The position numbers were made by a program, and so were the translations under genes. Shown here piece by piece: positions 1 through 7,606 of a stretch of 64,000 nt of DNA; position 1 is the stretch's first letter; each line of letters opens with the position of its first letter. Below the pieces are notes generated by a model. That model ran no database searches. It had not been told where the DNA came from and worked only from the letters and a program-made list of their open reading frames with translations. The stretch lies in the NCBI GenBank assembly GCA_030263455.1, contig SZOZ01000007.1, positions 1 through 64,000 on the forward strand, written 5' to 3'. This DNA is from Synechococcales cyanobacterium CNB (lineage in GTDB: Bacteria > Planctomycetota > Phycisphaerae > Phycisphaerales > UBA1924).

Positions 1-1
1 C

Positions 2-424
2 GTCTCCTGGGACGGCAACGTCATCGTGGGCGAGGCCGTCGTCCTCGACGACAACGGCAACGGCGCGTTCATCTGGACGCCCGAAACCGGCATGCGCCGC
101 GTCACCGACGCCCTCGCCGAACTCGGCGTCGTCATCCCGCCCGGCTGGTACCTGCTCGCCGCCTACGGCGTCTCCGCGGACGGCCGCACCATCGTCGGCG
201 GCGGGATCAACCCCGCCGGCAACTCCGAGGGCTGGGTCGCCTACCTCGGCCCAACCTGCCGCGCCGACTTCAACAAGGACGGCGCGGTCACCACGCAGGA
301 CTTCTTCGACTACCTCAACGCCTGGACCGACGCCAGCATCTTCACCGACTGGAACTACGACGGCGAGATCAACACCCTCGACTTCCTCGCCTTCCTCAAC
401 GACCACGCCAAAGGCTGTCCGTAG
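2..424 (+). CDS. C-terminal part of exported HAF-repeat / dockerin-type protein (5' end outside window)
   Basis: The reading frame is open from the first bases of the window, so only the last ~140 residues are seen. They start with HAF-type repeat sequence (GAFIWTPETGM, then GVSADGRTIVGGG), a motif of exported planctomycete beta-structure proteins. They end in two Ca-binding dockerin-like loops (DFNKDGAVTTQDF and DWNYDGEINTLDF) and a terminal Lys-Gly-Cys-Pro. This matches the GC-type dockerin anchor of Phycisphaerales exported proteins, where the domain is thought to attach or sort the protein at the cell surface (family knowledge). The partial gene at the other end of the window carries the same domain. 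Substrate or partner unknown. Confidence 0.8.
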   Translation, partial: VSWDGNVIVGEAVVLDDNGNGAFIWTPETGMRRVTDALAELGVVIPPGWYLLAAYGVSADGRTIVGGGINPAGNSEGWVAYLGPTCRADFNKDGAVTTQDFFDYLNAWTDASIFTDWNYDGEINTLDFLAFLNDHAKGCP

Positions 425-486
425 AAGCCACTGTGAATCGTTGTGATCCGACCGTGTGTCATCGCCCGGCCGCCCAAGGATTTCCA

Positions 487-514
487 TTGCGTTGTGCCGC
501 CCTTGCGGTATGAT
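487..514 (+). promoter_or_regulatory. Candidate sigma70-type promoter for the sigma/kinase operon
   Basis: TTGCGT (487-492), a 16-base spacer, then TATGAT (509-514), 29 bases before the ATG of the ECF sigma gene. The -10 matches consensus at 5 of 6 positions; the -35 keeps only the TTG and final-half similarity. Position and orientation fit, but there is no experimental support. Confidence 0.4.
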
Positions 515-543
515 GGCGGCGTTGACCGGCCCCGGGGCGCGGG

Positions 544-1137
544 ATGCTGACACGCACGACCACACGACTGATCGAGGGGCTGCGCGATCCGGCCAACGCC
601 GAGGCGTGGTCGGGGTTCGACGCGCGCTACCGCCCGGTGCTGATCGCGTTCTCGGCCAGGCTCGGCTTCTCGCACGACGACGCGGCCGAGATCGCCCAGC
701 AGTCGCTCGCCGAGTTCGCGCGAGCCTACCGCGAGGGGCGGTACGAGCGCGAGCGCGGGCGGCTGAGTTCGTGGCTCATCGGCATCGCGCGCAACGTGGC
801 GTCCGGGATGCGTCGGGGGCGCGGGGCGCAACGCGTCGGCGGCGACACCATGCTCGGCGAGATGCCGGACGATCCGGAACTGACGCGCATCTGGTCGCAG
901 GAGCGCGAGCGGGCGATCTTCGCCGAGGCCATGGCGATCCTGCACTCCACCAGCCAGGCCAACGAGTCCACGCTCCGGGCGTTCGAGTTGTTCGCCATCC
1001 GCGGCGTGCCGGCGGAGGAGACCGCGGCCGAGTGCGGCATCTCGGTGGACGCGGTGTACCTCGCCAAGAGCCGGCTGACCAAGCGCCTGCGCGAGATCGT
1101 GCGCGAGTTGACGACCGCCTACGACGAGGGCGAGTGA
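544..1137 (+). CDS. ECF-type RNA polymerase sigma factor
   Basis: A 197-residue sigma-70 family protein. Region 2 (about residues 22-92) carries the core-binding and -10 recognition helices, including DDAAEIAQQSLAEFARAYREG and SSWLIGIARNVA. A linker follows, then region 4 (about 140-190) with the helix-turn-helix VPAEETAAECGISVDAVY that would read the -35. Length is typical for ECF factors. Its TGA is followed at once by the GTG of a Ser/Thr kinase gene, so the two are translationally coupled. In planctomycetes ECF sigma factors encoded beside Ser/Thr kinases are common, and the kinase is thought to gate sigma activity. Target regulon unknown. Confidence 0.88.
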   Translation: MLTRTTTRLIEGLRDPANAEAWSGFDARYRPVLIAFSARLGFSHDDAAEIAQQSLAEFARAYREGRYERERGRLSSWLIGIARNVASGMRRGRGAQRVGGDTMLGEMPDDPELTRIWSQERERAIFAEAMAILHSTSQANESTLRAFELFAIRGVPAEETAAECGISVDAVYLAKSRLTKRLREIVRELTTAYDEGE

Positions 1138-2388
1138 GTGCGCGAGCCGTGCCCACCGCCCGCAACGCTCGAACGCTTTGCGCTGCACGGCGAAGGCGCG
1201 AGCGGCCTCGCGGGCCACGTCGACCGGTGCCCGGCGTGCCGCGAGTACGTCGAGGATGCCCGCGAGAACGAGGCCTTCCTCGGGCGGGCCGCGCCCGCGC
1301 TCGCCGAGGCCAGGCCCGCCCCCCGCGAGCCGATCGACCCGCACGCGGTCGACGGCTTTGAACTCGTCGAAGAGATCAGCCGCGGCGGGCAGGGCGTGGT
1401 CTACCGCGCCGTGCAGGCCGCGACCCATCGCCCCGCGGCCGTGAAGATGCTCCTCGCGGGCGCGTTCGCGTCGGATCGCCAGCGGCGTCGGTTCGAGCGC
1501 GAGGTCGAGATCGCCGCGCGCCTGCGCCATCCCAACGTCGTCACCGTCTTCGAGTCGGGGCAGACGCCCGACGGGCGGCCGTTCGTTGCGATGGAGTTCG
1601 TCAACGGCGTGCCGATCGACCGTTACGTGCGCGATCGGCTGCCCGAGCCGGGGCGCGACCGAACCGACGCCGTCCTCCGGCTCTTCCTGGCAATTGCGTC
1701 CGGCGTGGCGGCCGCGCACGCGGCGGGCGTGATCCACCGCGACCTGAAGCCCTCGAACGTCCTCGTTGACGCGGACGGCGTGCCGCGCGTGCTGGACTTC
1801 GGCCTGGCCCGCCCCATCACCGACCATCCCGAAGCGACGGTAACGCACGAGTTCGCGGGCACGCCCGCCTACGCCGCCCCCGAGCAGTTCATCGGCGACG
1901 CCGCGGCGATCGGCACGGCGACGGACGTCTACGCCCTCGGCGTCATGCTTTACACCGCGCTGACGGGTCGCCACCCGTACCCGCGCGACGGCTCGCTGGC
2001 AGAACTGGCGCAGCACGCCGCCTCGACCGACCCCGCGCCACCATCGCGGTATGTGGATCGTGCTCAAATCGCTGGCGAAGGACCCCGCGAGACGCTACCG
2101 CAGCGCCGGCTCGATGGCGGCGGACATCGGCGACTACCTGTCCGGGCTGCCGATCTCCGCGCGGCGCGACAGCGCCGCCTACGTGCTGCACCGGCTGGCA
2201 AAGCGGCACCGGGGGACGGCTGCGGCCGCGCTCGTCGTGCTGCTGACCATCGTCGGCGCGGTGGTGGGCCTCGCGCTGCTGGCCTCGGACCTCGACCTCG
2301 AGCGCCGGGCCGCGCTGGAGGCCCTGCGCGACAGCCGCATCCACCGCGCCCGCCTCATGGCCGCCGCCGGCGAACTCGACCAGGCTGA
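1138..2388 (+). CDS. Ser/Thr protein kinase, catalytic part (frame broken near 2050)
   Basis: Starts with GTG directly after the sigma stop. Residues ~27-34 contain an anti-sigma-like zinc finger (H27, C31, C34). The Hanks-type kinase domain follows: Gly-rich loop RGGQGVVY (82-89), ATP lysine K103, catalytic HRDLKPSN (200-207), DFG (220-222) and APEQ (247-250). Up to about residue 304 (PPSR) the protein reads as a normal planctomycete kinase. Beyond that it turns into low-quality Arg-rich sequence ending at 2388. The expected continuation of the C-lobe and the membrane/WD40 part lies in another frame beginning at about 2051. I read this as one kinase-WD40 gene broken by an indel, through mutation or assembly error. 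Kinase identity is certain; the product past residue 304 is not. Confidence 0.75.
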   Translation: MREPCPPPATLERFALHGEGASGLAGHVDRCPACREYVEDARENEAFLGRAAPALAEARPAPREPIDPHAVDGFELVEEISRGGQGVVYRAVQAATHRPAAVKMLLAGAFASDRQRRRFEREVEIAARLRHPNVVTVFESGQTPDGRPFVAMEFVNGVPIDRYVRDRLPEPGRDRTDAVLRLFLAIASGVAAAHAAGVIHRDLKPSNVLVDADGVPRVLDFGLARPITDHPEATVTHEFAGTPAYAAPEQFIGDAAAIGTATDVYALGVMLYTALTGRHPYPRDGSLAELAQHAASTDPAPPSRYVDRAQIAGEGPRETLPQRRLDGGGHRRLPVRAADLRAARQRRLRAAPAGKAAPGDGCGRARRAADHRRRGGGPRAAGLGPRPRAPGRAGGPARQPHPPRPPHGRRRRTRPG

Positions 2389-4435
2389 GGAACTGCTGTG
2401 GCGCGAGGCGGTGGTGGCAGGCGTGCGAGCGCACGACTCGAACTTTGGCTTCGAACACGACGCGATGCAGCGGCGCGCCTCGTGGGCGCTCGTCGAGTAT
2501 TACACGCGCGTCCCGCGGGCCATGCGCGTGCGCCTGGGAGCGCCCGCGGACCGGGTCGAAGTCGCCGCGGACGGCACGGAGATCGGCGCCCGCGACGTAC
2601 ACGGCGCGTCCGCCAGATGGTCGCGCGACGGACGTCTGCTGCACGCCACGCCCCCGCTGCGCACACTGCCGCCCAGCGTCCAACGCACTCAACAGTACTC
2701 GGAGGACTACGACCGGCACGTGCGATACGCCGATGGCACGCTCCGGATCGTGGACCCGCGCTCGGGGGCGACGCTCGCCGGCCCCGTCGCGATCGAGCCG
2801 CCGCCACGCCAGTTCTGGATGACGGCCGACGGGAACCACGTCGTCGTCTGGGACGCCGACCGTTCCGTGCGCGTGCTGGACGGGCACACCCTCGGCGAGC
2901 GGGGAGTGCTGCTCGGACCCGAGGCGATGGCCTTCAACATGCGGCTCTTCGACGAGCACGGGATGCTCGCCGTTGTGTGCGTAGCCTCCCCCGCCGCGTG
3001 CGTCAGGTCCTGGCGGCTCGACACGCTGCGCGAGTCGCCCTTCCGCGCGACCGACCCCTCCGCGCCGACCGGCCTTGACGCCGCTTCGAACTCGTTCAAC
3101 ACGCTCAGCACTCCGGCCGTCAGCCCGGACGCCATGTGGCACGCCGCAGGCTCCGGCGGTGCCGTCCTGGTCTGGCACGCGGATCATCCCGACCGCCCTG
3201 CCCTGCTGGACGGGCACGCCGCGTCGATCGCGCACCTGACCTTCAGCGCGAACGCCTCGCGCCTGGTCTCGGTCAGCACCGACGGTGTCACCTGCGTCTG
3301 GAGCCTGCCCGCGGGCAACCTCCTCCACCGCTGGGCCAACGGGTCACGCGCCCTCGCAACCGACATCCGAACGGACCTCGGCCTGCTCGTCGTGGGCGAC
3401 GTTCGCGGCTTCGTCACGCTCTACGAACTGCGCGACAGGCCCTGGCTGCACACCGTCTCCGCGCCGCCGATGGGCATCATGGCGCTGGCCGTGTCGCCCG
3501 ACGGCCGGACCTACGCCTGGGGAGGACAGGCGGGATCGATCGCCGTCTATGACGCCGACTCGAAGCGCGCCATGCACGACATCGACGCCCACGACGCGCT
3601 CATCTCCGCGATCTGCTTCTCACCGGACGGCGGCACGCTCTACAGCGGCAGCGTGGACGGCGCGGTCCGCGCCTGGAACCCCGCCACGGGCACGCTCGAG
3701 CGGACGATCTTCGAGGGCCTCCCGGCAGTCTGGGCGCTCTCGGCAAGCCCCGACGGGCGTTCGCTCGCGGCGGGCGGCCTCGGCGGGTTCGTCTGCGCCT
3801 GGGACACGACCACCTGGGAAGCACGCCCGTTCCTGGGCATCGAGTCCATCCGCGTGCCCAACCTCGCCTTCAGCCCCGACGGTTCGCTCCTCGCCGCGGT
3901 CTCCGCCCACCCCGACGTGCAGCCTTGTGTCTGGAACGCCCGAACGGGCGACCTGCTCTTCCGACTCCAAGGCCACACCCGCGAGGTCCGCGCCCTCGCC
4001 TTCAGCCCCGACGGCAACACCATTGCAACCGGCTCCGACGACCTGACCATCCGGCTGTGGGACGCCCACACCGGCGCGCTGCTGCGCACGATCACAGGTC
4101 TGGCGCGAGACCCGTTCGAACTCGCGTTCGACCTGACAGGGCGCATCCTCTATTGCGTCGGCCGCGGCCCGGCGCTCGGCGTCTACGACCCCACCGCCGG
4201 CATCGAACTCGCCTCCATCACCGTCCACGAGCGCCTCGTGTTCGGACTCGCCCTCTCTCCCGACGGACGCACGCTCATCACCGGCGGCGAGGACGATCGC
4301 ATCGCTTTCTGGGACCTCGACCACCTCTTCTCCTACGTCCGCGGAAACGCCGCTCGCTGGGAGGCTCAACTCGCGGGTGAGGGAAGCGAGAATGGCCCCC
4401 GGAGCGTGGGCACGCGCCGGGGGCCGGGAAAGTAG
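2051..4435 (+). CDS. Kinase C-lobe remnant, membrane segment and WD40 repeats (3' part of the same gene)
   Basis: From the first codons it matches the end of a Hanks kinase domain (WIVLKSLAKDPARRYRSAGS, the conserved Arg of subdomain XI). A transmembrane helix follows at about residues 55-80 (AAALVVLLTIVGAVVGLALL), then a coiled stretch and about 10-12 WD40/beta-propeller repeats with recurrent SPDG...W(D/N) signatures. Together with the upstream ORF this rebuilds the usual planctomycete layout: cytoplasmic kinase, single TM, extracytoplasmic WD40 sensor. The ATG at 2051 has no Shine-Dalgarno sequence and the upstream codons in this frame are unlike a kinase, so independent initiation is unlikely. 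The last residues are Gly/Arg-rich and lie over a hairpin. Confidence 0.75.
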   Translation: MWIVLKSLAKDPARRYRSAGSMAADIGDYLSGLPISARRDSAAYVLHRLAKRHRGTAAAALVVLLTIVGAVVGLALLASDLDLERRAALEALRDSRIHRARLMAAAGELDQAEELLWREAVVAGVRAHDSNFGFEHDAMQRRASWALVEYYTRVPRAMRVRLGAPADRVEVAADGTEIGARDVHGASARWSRDGRLLHATPPLRTLPPSVQRTQQYSEDYDRHVRYADGTLRIVDPRSGATLAGPVAIEPPPRQFWMTADGNHVVVWDADRSVRVLDGHTLGERGVLLGPEAMAFNMRLFDEHGMLAVVCVASPAACVRSWRLDTLRESPFRATDPSAPTGLDAASNSFNTLSTPAVSPDAMWHAAGSGGAVLVWHADHPDRPALLDGHAASIAHLTFSANASRLVSVSTDGVTCVWSLPAGNLLHRWANGSRALATDIRTDLGLLVVGDVRGFVTLYELRDRPWLHTVSAPPMGIMALAVSPDGRTYAWGGQAGSIAVYDADSKRAMHDIDAHDALISAICFSPDGGTLYSGSVDGAVRAWNPATGTLERTIFEGLPAVWALSASPDGRSLAAGGLGGFVCAWDTTTWEARPFLGIESIRVPNLAFSPDGSLLAAVSAHPDVQPCVWNARTGDLLFRLQGHTREVRALAFSPDGNTIATGSDDLTIRLWDAHTGALLRTITGLARDPFELAFDLTGRILYCVGRGPALGVYDPTAGIELASITVHERLVFGLALSPDGRTLITGGEDDRIAFWDLDHLFSYVRGNAARWEAQLAGEGSENGPRSVGTRRGPGK
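4394..4425. terminator. Perfect 9-bp hairpin over the kinase/WD40 stop region
   Basis: GGCCCCCGG (4394-4402) and CCGGGGGCC (4417-4425) are perfect inverted repeats with a 14-base loop, ending 8 bases before the TAG at 4433-4435. There is no T-tract, so it may be a processing or stability element, or a bidirectional terminator between the convergent genes. Confidence 0.35.
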
Positions 4436-4460
4436 GCGCGGGCACGAGTCCCGACGCCCG

Positions 4461-4655
4461 TCATCGCGGCGCGCGGCCGCGACGAATCGTGAGCATCCAG
4501 GCAATCACGAGAACGGCGATTGAGTCCGCCGCGAACACGCCGATCAGGATCGGGCTGGGCCTGCCGTTCGCAACGCCGATCATCACCCCCACCCCGACCC
4601 CGGCGAGCACGACCAGCGCGGCGGCGAGGAGCACAAACGTCACCATCGGCTTCAT
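4461..4655 (-). CDS. Small two-helix membrane protein
   Basis: 64 residues, two hydrophobic segments (about 5-27 and 35-55) and a basic tail RRGRAPR. It follows the PEP-CTERM-like gene on the same strand with a 26-base gap and may share its transcript. I do not recognise a family. Support is the clean membrane topology and high-GC codon pattern. Starts at ATG 4655 with only a weak purine-rich stretch upstream. Confidence 0.5.
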   Translation of the reverse strand: MKPMVTFVLLAAALVVLAGVGVGVMIGVANGRPSPILIGVFAADSIAVLVIAWMLTIRRGRAPR

Positions 4656-4681
4656 GGCACGCACCTGCCTCTCGGCGTGGC

Positions 4682-5677
4682 TCAGCGACGCGGACGCGAC
4701 GAGACCAGACCCGTGAGAACAAGGAGCACGAGCGAGCCTGGCGCGGGCACGACGGCGGCGATGTCCCACATCTCGCCCAGCGTTCCCCCGCTGCCGACGT
4801 AGACCGTCGTCGGCACGCCCCCGGTTGGCGGAATCCACGACACCGACGCGTTGCCCTTGTTCACCATGTAGAGCCGGTTGGTGGTCACCTCGAACTCGAG
4901 CCCGGAGACGAACTGGTGCCCGCTGAGGACGGTCGTCGTCGCGCCGCCGGCGTAGGGGATTGCGGAGATGGTTCCCGCGACGTAGTCGGACCAGAGGACG
5001 GTCTGCGTGAGCGGGTTCACGGTGAGGCCGGAGACGACGGTGCCGCCTGGCAGCGTTGCGAGGGTCTGCGGACTGGAGCCGTTGAGGTTGGCGACGTTGA
5101 GCGTGACCGAGGCTCCGCCCCAGCCGTCCACCCAGAAGAGTTTGCCCGCGGCGGGATCGACCTCGACGTCCTCGGCGTTGAAGGACGCGAGCACCTGGAT
5201 CGCGCCGGTTCCGTCGTAGTTGGCGCTGTTCACGCCGTTCAGGTCTGTCCAGAAGACGCGCTTGTTCACGCGGTCTGCGGCGACGCCGTAGTTGTTCCCC
5301 CCGGCGCTGTTCCAGGACGCGATCACGGCGTGCGAGCCACCGGAGAAGTCGGCAACGTGCATCGTGTAACTGCCGTGCTTGCCGCCCGTGATGTGGTCCT
5401 TCCAGAAGACGAGTTTCGACGCGCCGTCCGCGGCCACGCCGGAGACCATGCCCGGCGCGGGGAGGATGTTCTTCAGCCCGTTGCCGTCGAGGTCGGTGGT
5501 GTAGAGCGCGTCCTTTTGCCCGCCGGCGTAGGCGACGGAGCCGAAGAACAGGTTCTGGGCCGAGGCCGACTGGAGCGCGAGGATCGAAGGCGCCAGGACG
5601 CACACCCCCATCCCAAGCCTCGGGGCGCGGCGACGCTCGCCCGGACGCCCCACCGAATCAATCTGCTGCGTGTTCAT
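4682..5677 (-). CDS. Exported YWTD-like beta-propeller protein with PEP-CTERM-type tail
   Basis: 331 residues. Start chosen at ATG 5677 because AAGGAG lies 6 bases upstream; an earlier ATG six bases before has no room for it. A signal sequence with a polar Arg-rich start is followed by a hydrophobic core ending ...SASAQ. The mature part has repeated units such as YTTDLDGNGLKNIL, VFWTDLNG and KLFWVDGWGG, typical of LDL-receptor YWTD/SMP-30-like six-bladed propellers. The end, VPAPGSLVLLVLTG then SRPRR, has the PEP-CTERM plan: a VPxPG motif, a hydrophobic helix and a basic tail. Such tails are processed by exosortases at the envelope (family knowledge). No exosortase gene lies in this window. 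Confidence 0.75.
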   Translation of the reverse strand: MNTQQIDSVGRPGERRRAPRLGMGVCVLAPSILALQSASAQNLFFGSVAYAGGQKDALYTTDLDGNGLKNILPAPGMVSGVAADGASKLVFWKDHITGGKHGSYTMHVADFSGGSHAVIASWNSAGGNNYGVAADRVNKRVFWTDLNGVNSANYDGTGAIQVLASFNAEDVEVDPAAGKLFWVDGWGGASVTLNVANLNGSSPQTLATLPGGTVVSGLTVNPLTQTVLWSDYVAGTISAIPYAGGATTTVLSGHQFVSGLEFEVTTNRLYMVNKGNASVSWIPPTGGVPTTVYVGSGGTLGEMWDIAAVVPAPGSLVLLVLTGLVSSRPRR

Positions 5678-5795
5678 GCTCATCTCCTTATGCCGGATCG
5701 TGACGAGACCCGGCTGCATACGGACTTGTCACCCGGGTTCATGATCTTGCACTCCCGCCGCACATTTCCGATCGCCCGGCCCGCGCCGCGCAACA

Positions 5796-5827
5796 AACAC
5801 CCCGTCGCACAGGGGCGACGGGGTGTT
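5796..5827 (-). terminator. Intrinsic terminator after the PEP-CTERM gene 5883-6590
   Basis: Thirteen-base perfect arms (AACACCCCGTCGC, 5796-5808, and its complement 5815-5827) with a 6-base loop, 56 bases beyond the stop of the upstream gene on the minus strand. The transcript continues TGTTTGTTG, a moderately U-rich tail. It separates the two PEP-CTERM genes. Confidence 0.75.
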
Positions 5828-5882
5828 CGGAGAATGAGGTCTGGAATGAAGCCGTGGAACGCCGAGACGCCCTCCGGCGTGG

Positions 5883-6590
5883 TCAGCGTCTGCGCCGCAT
5901 GGCGACGAGCGACGCGGCGCCGAGCAGGCCGAGCGTGCCGGGCGCGGGAACACCCTGCACGCGGAAGATCAGGAACTCGTCGTGGTTCGCCCCCGGGTTG
6001 AACGGGTTGCCGGCGCCGGTGTTGTGCCAGATCCACTCGACCGAGGGATCGACGCCGGGCCGGTGGCCCCAGGTCGTCACGTTCCCGACGGCACGGTTGT
6101 CCCAGTTCGGGAACGTGGCCGGCGTCACCCACACGGCGGGATTGATCGCCGCAAAGGCGAGCGCGGCATCGACCTCCGCCTGCGTCGGCATCTGGAGCAT
6201 GGGCCACGTCGCCGGCCAGGACGGATCGATCTGCTGCAGGTACGCGCCGACGGGGAAGACCTCCCATGCGGGGGAGCCGGTGTTGAACTGGAGTCCCTGG
6301 GTGATGTTGCGGAACTCGCCGAGGAAGCCCTGCGCCCCCATGAAGTCCGAGGCCGTGGAGACGTAGAAGTAGTCGGTCGCCAGCATCCCCGGCTGCGTGA
6401 GCGAGTAGGTCACCTGCCAGTTGTTGCCCGTGAGCACCGCAGAGCCGACCGTCGCCGAAGCCGTCCCGACGTAGGCGTCGAACTGGTTGTCCACGTTCAT
6501 GCGAATCTGCCACGTGTCCTGCGCGAGCACGGGAGCGGCTACCGAACCGAGCATTGCGAGAAGAACGAGCGTGCGGGAGTTGCGTGCCAT
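5883..6590 (-). CDS. Exported protein with PEP-CTERM-type C-terminus
   Basis: 235 residues preceded by AGGAGG. Signal peptide at residues 1-23 (MARNSRTLVLLAMLG... ending VLAQ). The body has many aromatics, Asn and Asp and no family I recognise. It ends VPAPGTLGLLGAASLVAMRRRR, a PEP-CTERM-like tail close to that of the neighbouring gene, ending in an Arg cluster. It is probably exported and anchored or released by an exosortase encoded elsewhere. Function of the ~190-residue mature domain unknown. Confidence 0.75.
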   Translation of the reverse strand: MARNSRTLVLLAMLGSVAAPVLAQDTWQIRMNVDNQFDAYVGTASATVGSAVLTGNNWQVTYSLTQPGMLATDYFYVSTASDFMGAQGFLGEFRNITQGLQFNTGSPAWEVFPVGAYLQQIDPSWPATWPMLQMPTQAEVDAALAFAAINPAVWVTPATFPNWDNRAVGNVTTWGHRPGVDPSVEWIWHNTGAGNPFNPGANHDEFLIFRVQGVPAPGTLGLLGAASLVAMRRRR

Positions 6591-6785
6591 CTGCTTGCCT
6601 CCTGTTGCGGTCTGTCGTGCGTGTCGGCCCGACTCTCGGACCGCTCAGGAGGACTCGGCGCAGCACGCGGAAGTCTGTCACCCGTTGTGGGACTTATTCC
6701 TGCAGCCAAGCCCACCGGCAGGCGCGCCGGCTTGCCGCTGCAACGACAACGCCGCGGCCATCGGGTCGCGGCGTCGTGCGGGAAG

Positions 6786-6860
6786 TGGAGGCGAAGGGAC
6801 TCGAACCCTCGACCTCTTCCATGCCATGGAAGCGCTCTACCAAAGCTGAGCTACGCCCCC
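6786..6860 (-). tRNA. tRNA-Ala(GGC)
   Basis: The minus strand folds as a complete cloverleaf of 75 nt. The acceptor GGGGGCG pairs with CGCCTCC (one G-U), discriminator A, D-arm GCTC...GAGC, anticodon stem CTTCC/GGAAG with loop ATGGCAT (anticodon GGC) and T-loop TTCGAGT. The CCA end is not encoded. It reads alanine codons GCC/GCU, the former very frequent in this genome. Confidence 0.95.
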
Positions 6861-7239
6861 GCACACGGATTGTCGCCCGGCCTCCGGGGGCCGGGGGGAC
6901 ATCCTAGGCCCATCCAATCCGGGCACGCCCGGATCGGCGTCGCTCCGCCCGCCGCCCGGCACGAATCGGTTCCTGACGACCGTGCCGGTTGTACCGGTCG
7001 TGCGGCCTGTGACGGCTGTGCGGCTTCTGCGGTCCGGGAAAGGGTTGCCGACACCGATGCCTGCAACGATCGGGCGAACAGCGACGCCTGTGCCGCCCAT
7101 CGGCCGCACGGATCGCACAGACCGCCGGGTCCGACTCTTCCCCCCACACCTCAATGTCGATGGAGTGAGGCACCGGAGCGGCCCGCGGGCGCCCCCGCTT
7201 CCTCGGCGGACCGTTGCCGCTTCAGACGGAGAAGCCGCC
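6861..7239. other. Intergenic region between tRNA-Ala and the 7240 gene
   Basis: About 380 bases with no convincing gene. Two things stand out: a near-perfect palindrome 6917-6934 (ATCCGGGC, AC, GCCCGGAT) close to the 5' side of the tRNA, and a run of degenerate 9-base units at 6973-7035 (separate entry). The open frame across the repeat would encode a Val/Pro/Arg-rich peptide and is probably spurious. Confidence 0.5.
6973..7035. repeat. Degenerate tandem array with 9-bp period (7 units)
   Basis: Seven consecutive nonamers: CTGACGACC, GTGCCGGTT, GTACCGGTC, GTGCGGCCT, GTGACGGCT, GTGCGGCTT, CTGCGGTCC. Shared core is roughly (G/C)T(G/A)nnGGnn. The array lies in non-coding sequence. Function unknown. 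Confidence 0.6.
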
Positions 7240-7584
7240 ATGAACCCTTTGCGCTACACCGACATCGGGCACAGCACGGACGCCGGCCGGGTCGAAGCCT
7301 GGTGGATCGGTGAGCAGGGTCGGCTTCGCACCCACGGCTGCCGGGCGGGTCAACTCCGCCGACACGGCGAAGACCGACCGATCCGGGCGGCATCGCGCCT
7401 GCGAGCCTTGGCGATCGGACGGGTCGAACTCGACCGCTCCGTCGGCTCCGTCCATCTCCCGCAGACCGCCAGCGACGATGACCTGACCATGACGCTCGAC
7501 CGGCTCGAACGGCGTTATCCGGGCGTGCGATGGTTCGTCTTCGGTGAGGCGGGCGCGAGGGAGTGCGCCAGAGCATCGGCGTGA
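7240..7584 (+). CDS. Hypothetical protein, 114 residues
   Basis: Start placed at ATG 7240 because GGAG lies 8 bases upstream; the frame stays open further 5' but through the nonamer array and implausible sequence. The product is soluble and rich in Arg, Gly and Asp, ending in a coherent C-terminal part (LDRLERRYPGVRWFVFGEAG). Internal sequence such as DIGHSTDAGRVEAWWIGEQG looks folded rather than random. I recognise no family. It runs convergently toward surE with a 22-base gap. Confidence 0.45.
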   Translation: MNPLRYTDIGHSTDAGRVEAWWIGEQGRLRTHGCRAGQLRRHGEDRPIRAASRLRALAIGRVELDRSVGSVHLPQTASDDDLTMTLDRLERRYPGVRWFVFGEAGARECARASA

Positions 7585-7606
7585 CCGCTACGACGGATGA
7601 CAGGCC

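Noticed and set aside
36-421. CRISPR array or spacer-like structure suggested by repeated DFNGDG-type DNA at both window ends
   Set aside because: These are two coding copies of a dockerin domain in different genes, not direct repeats with spacers; no CRISPR array was seen anywhere in the window.
355-2067. Long minus-strand open frame opposite the sigma factor and kinase genes
   Set aside because: Arg/Ala/Gly-rich sequence without motifs, and fully antisense to two genes with complete family signatures; a high-GC shadow frame.
6982-7239. N-terminal extension of the 7240 gene through the nonamer array
   Set aside because: It would code a Val/Pro/Arg repeat peptide; ATG 7240 has a good ribosome-binding site and the sequence character changes there.
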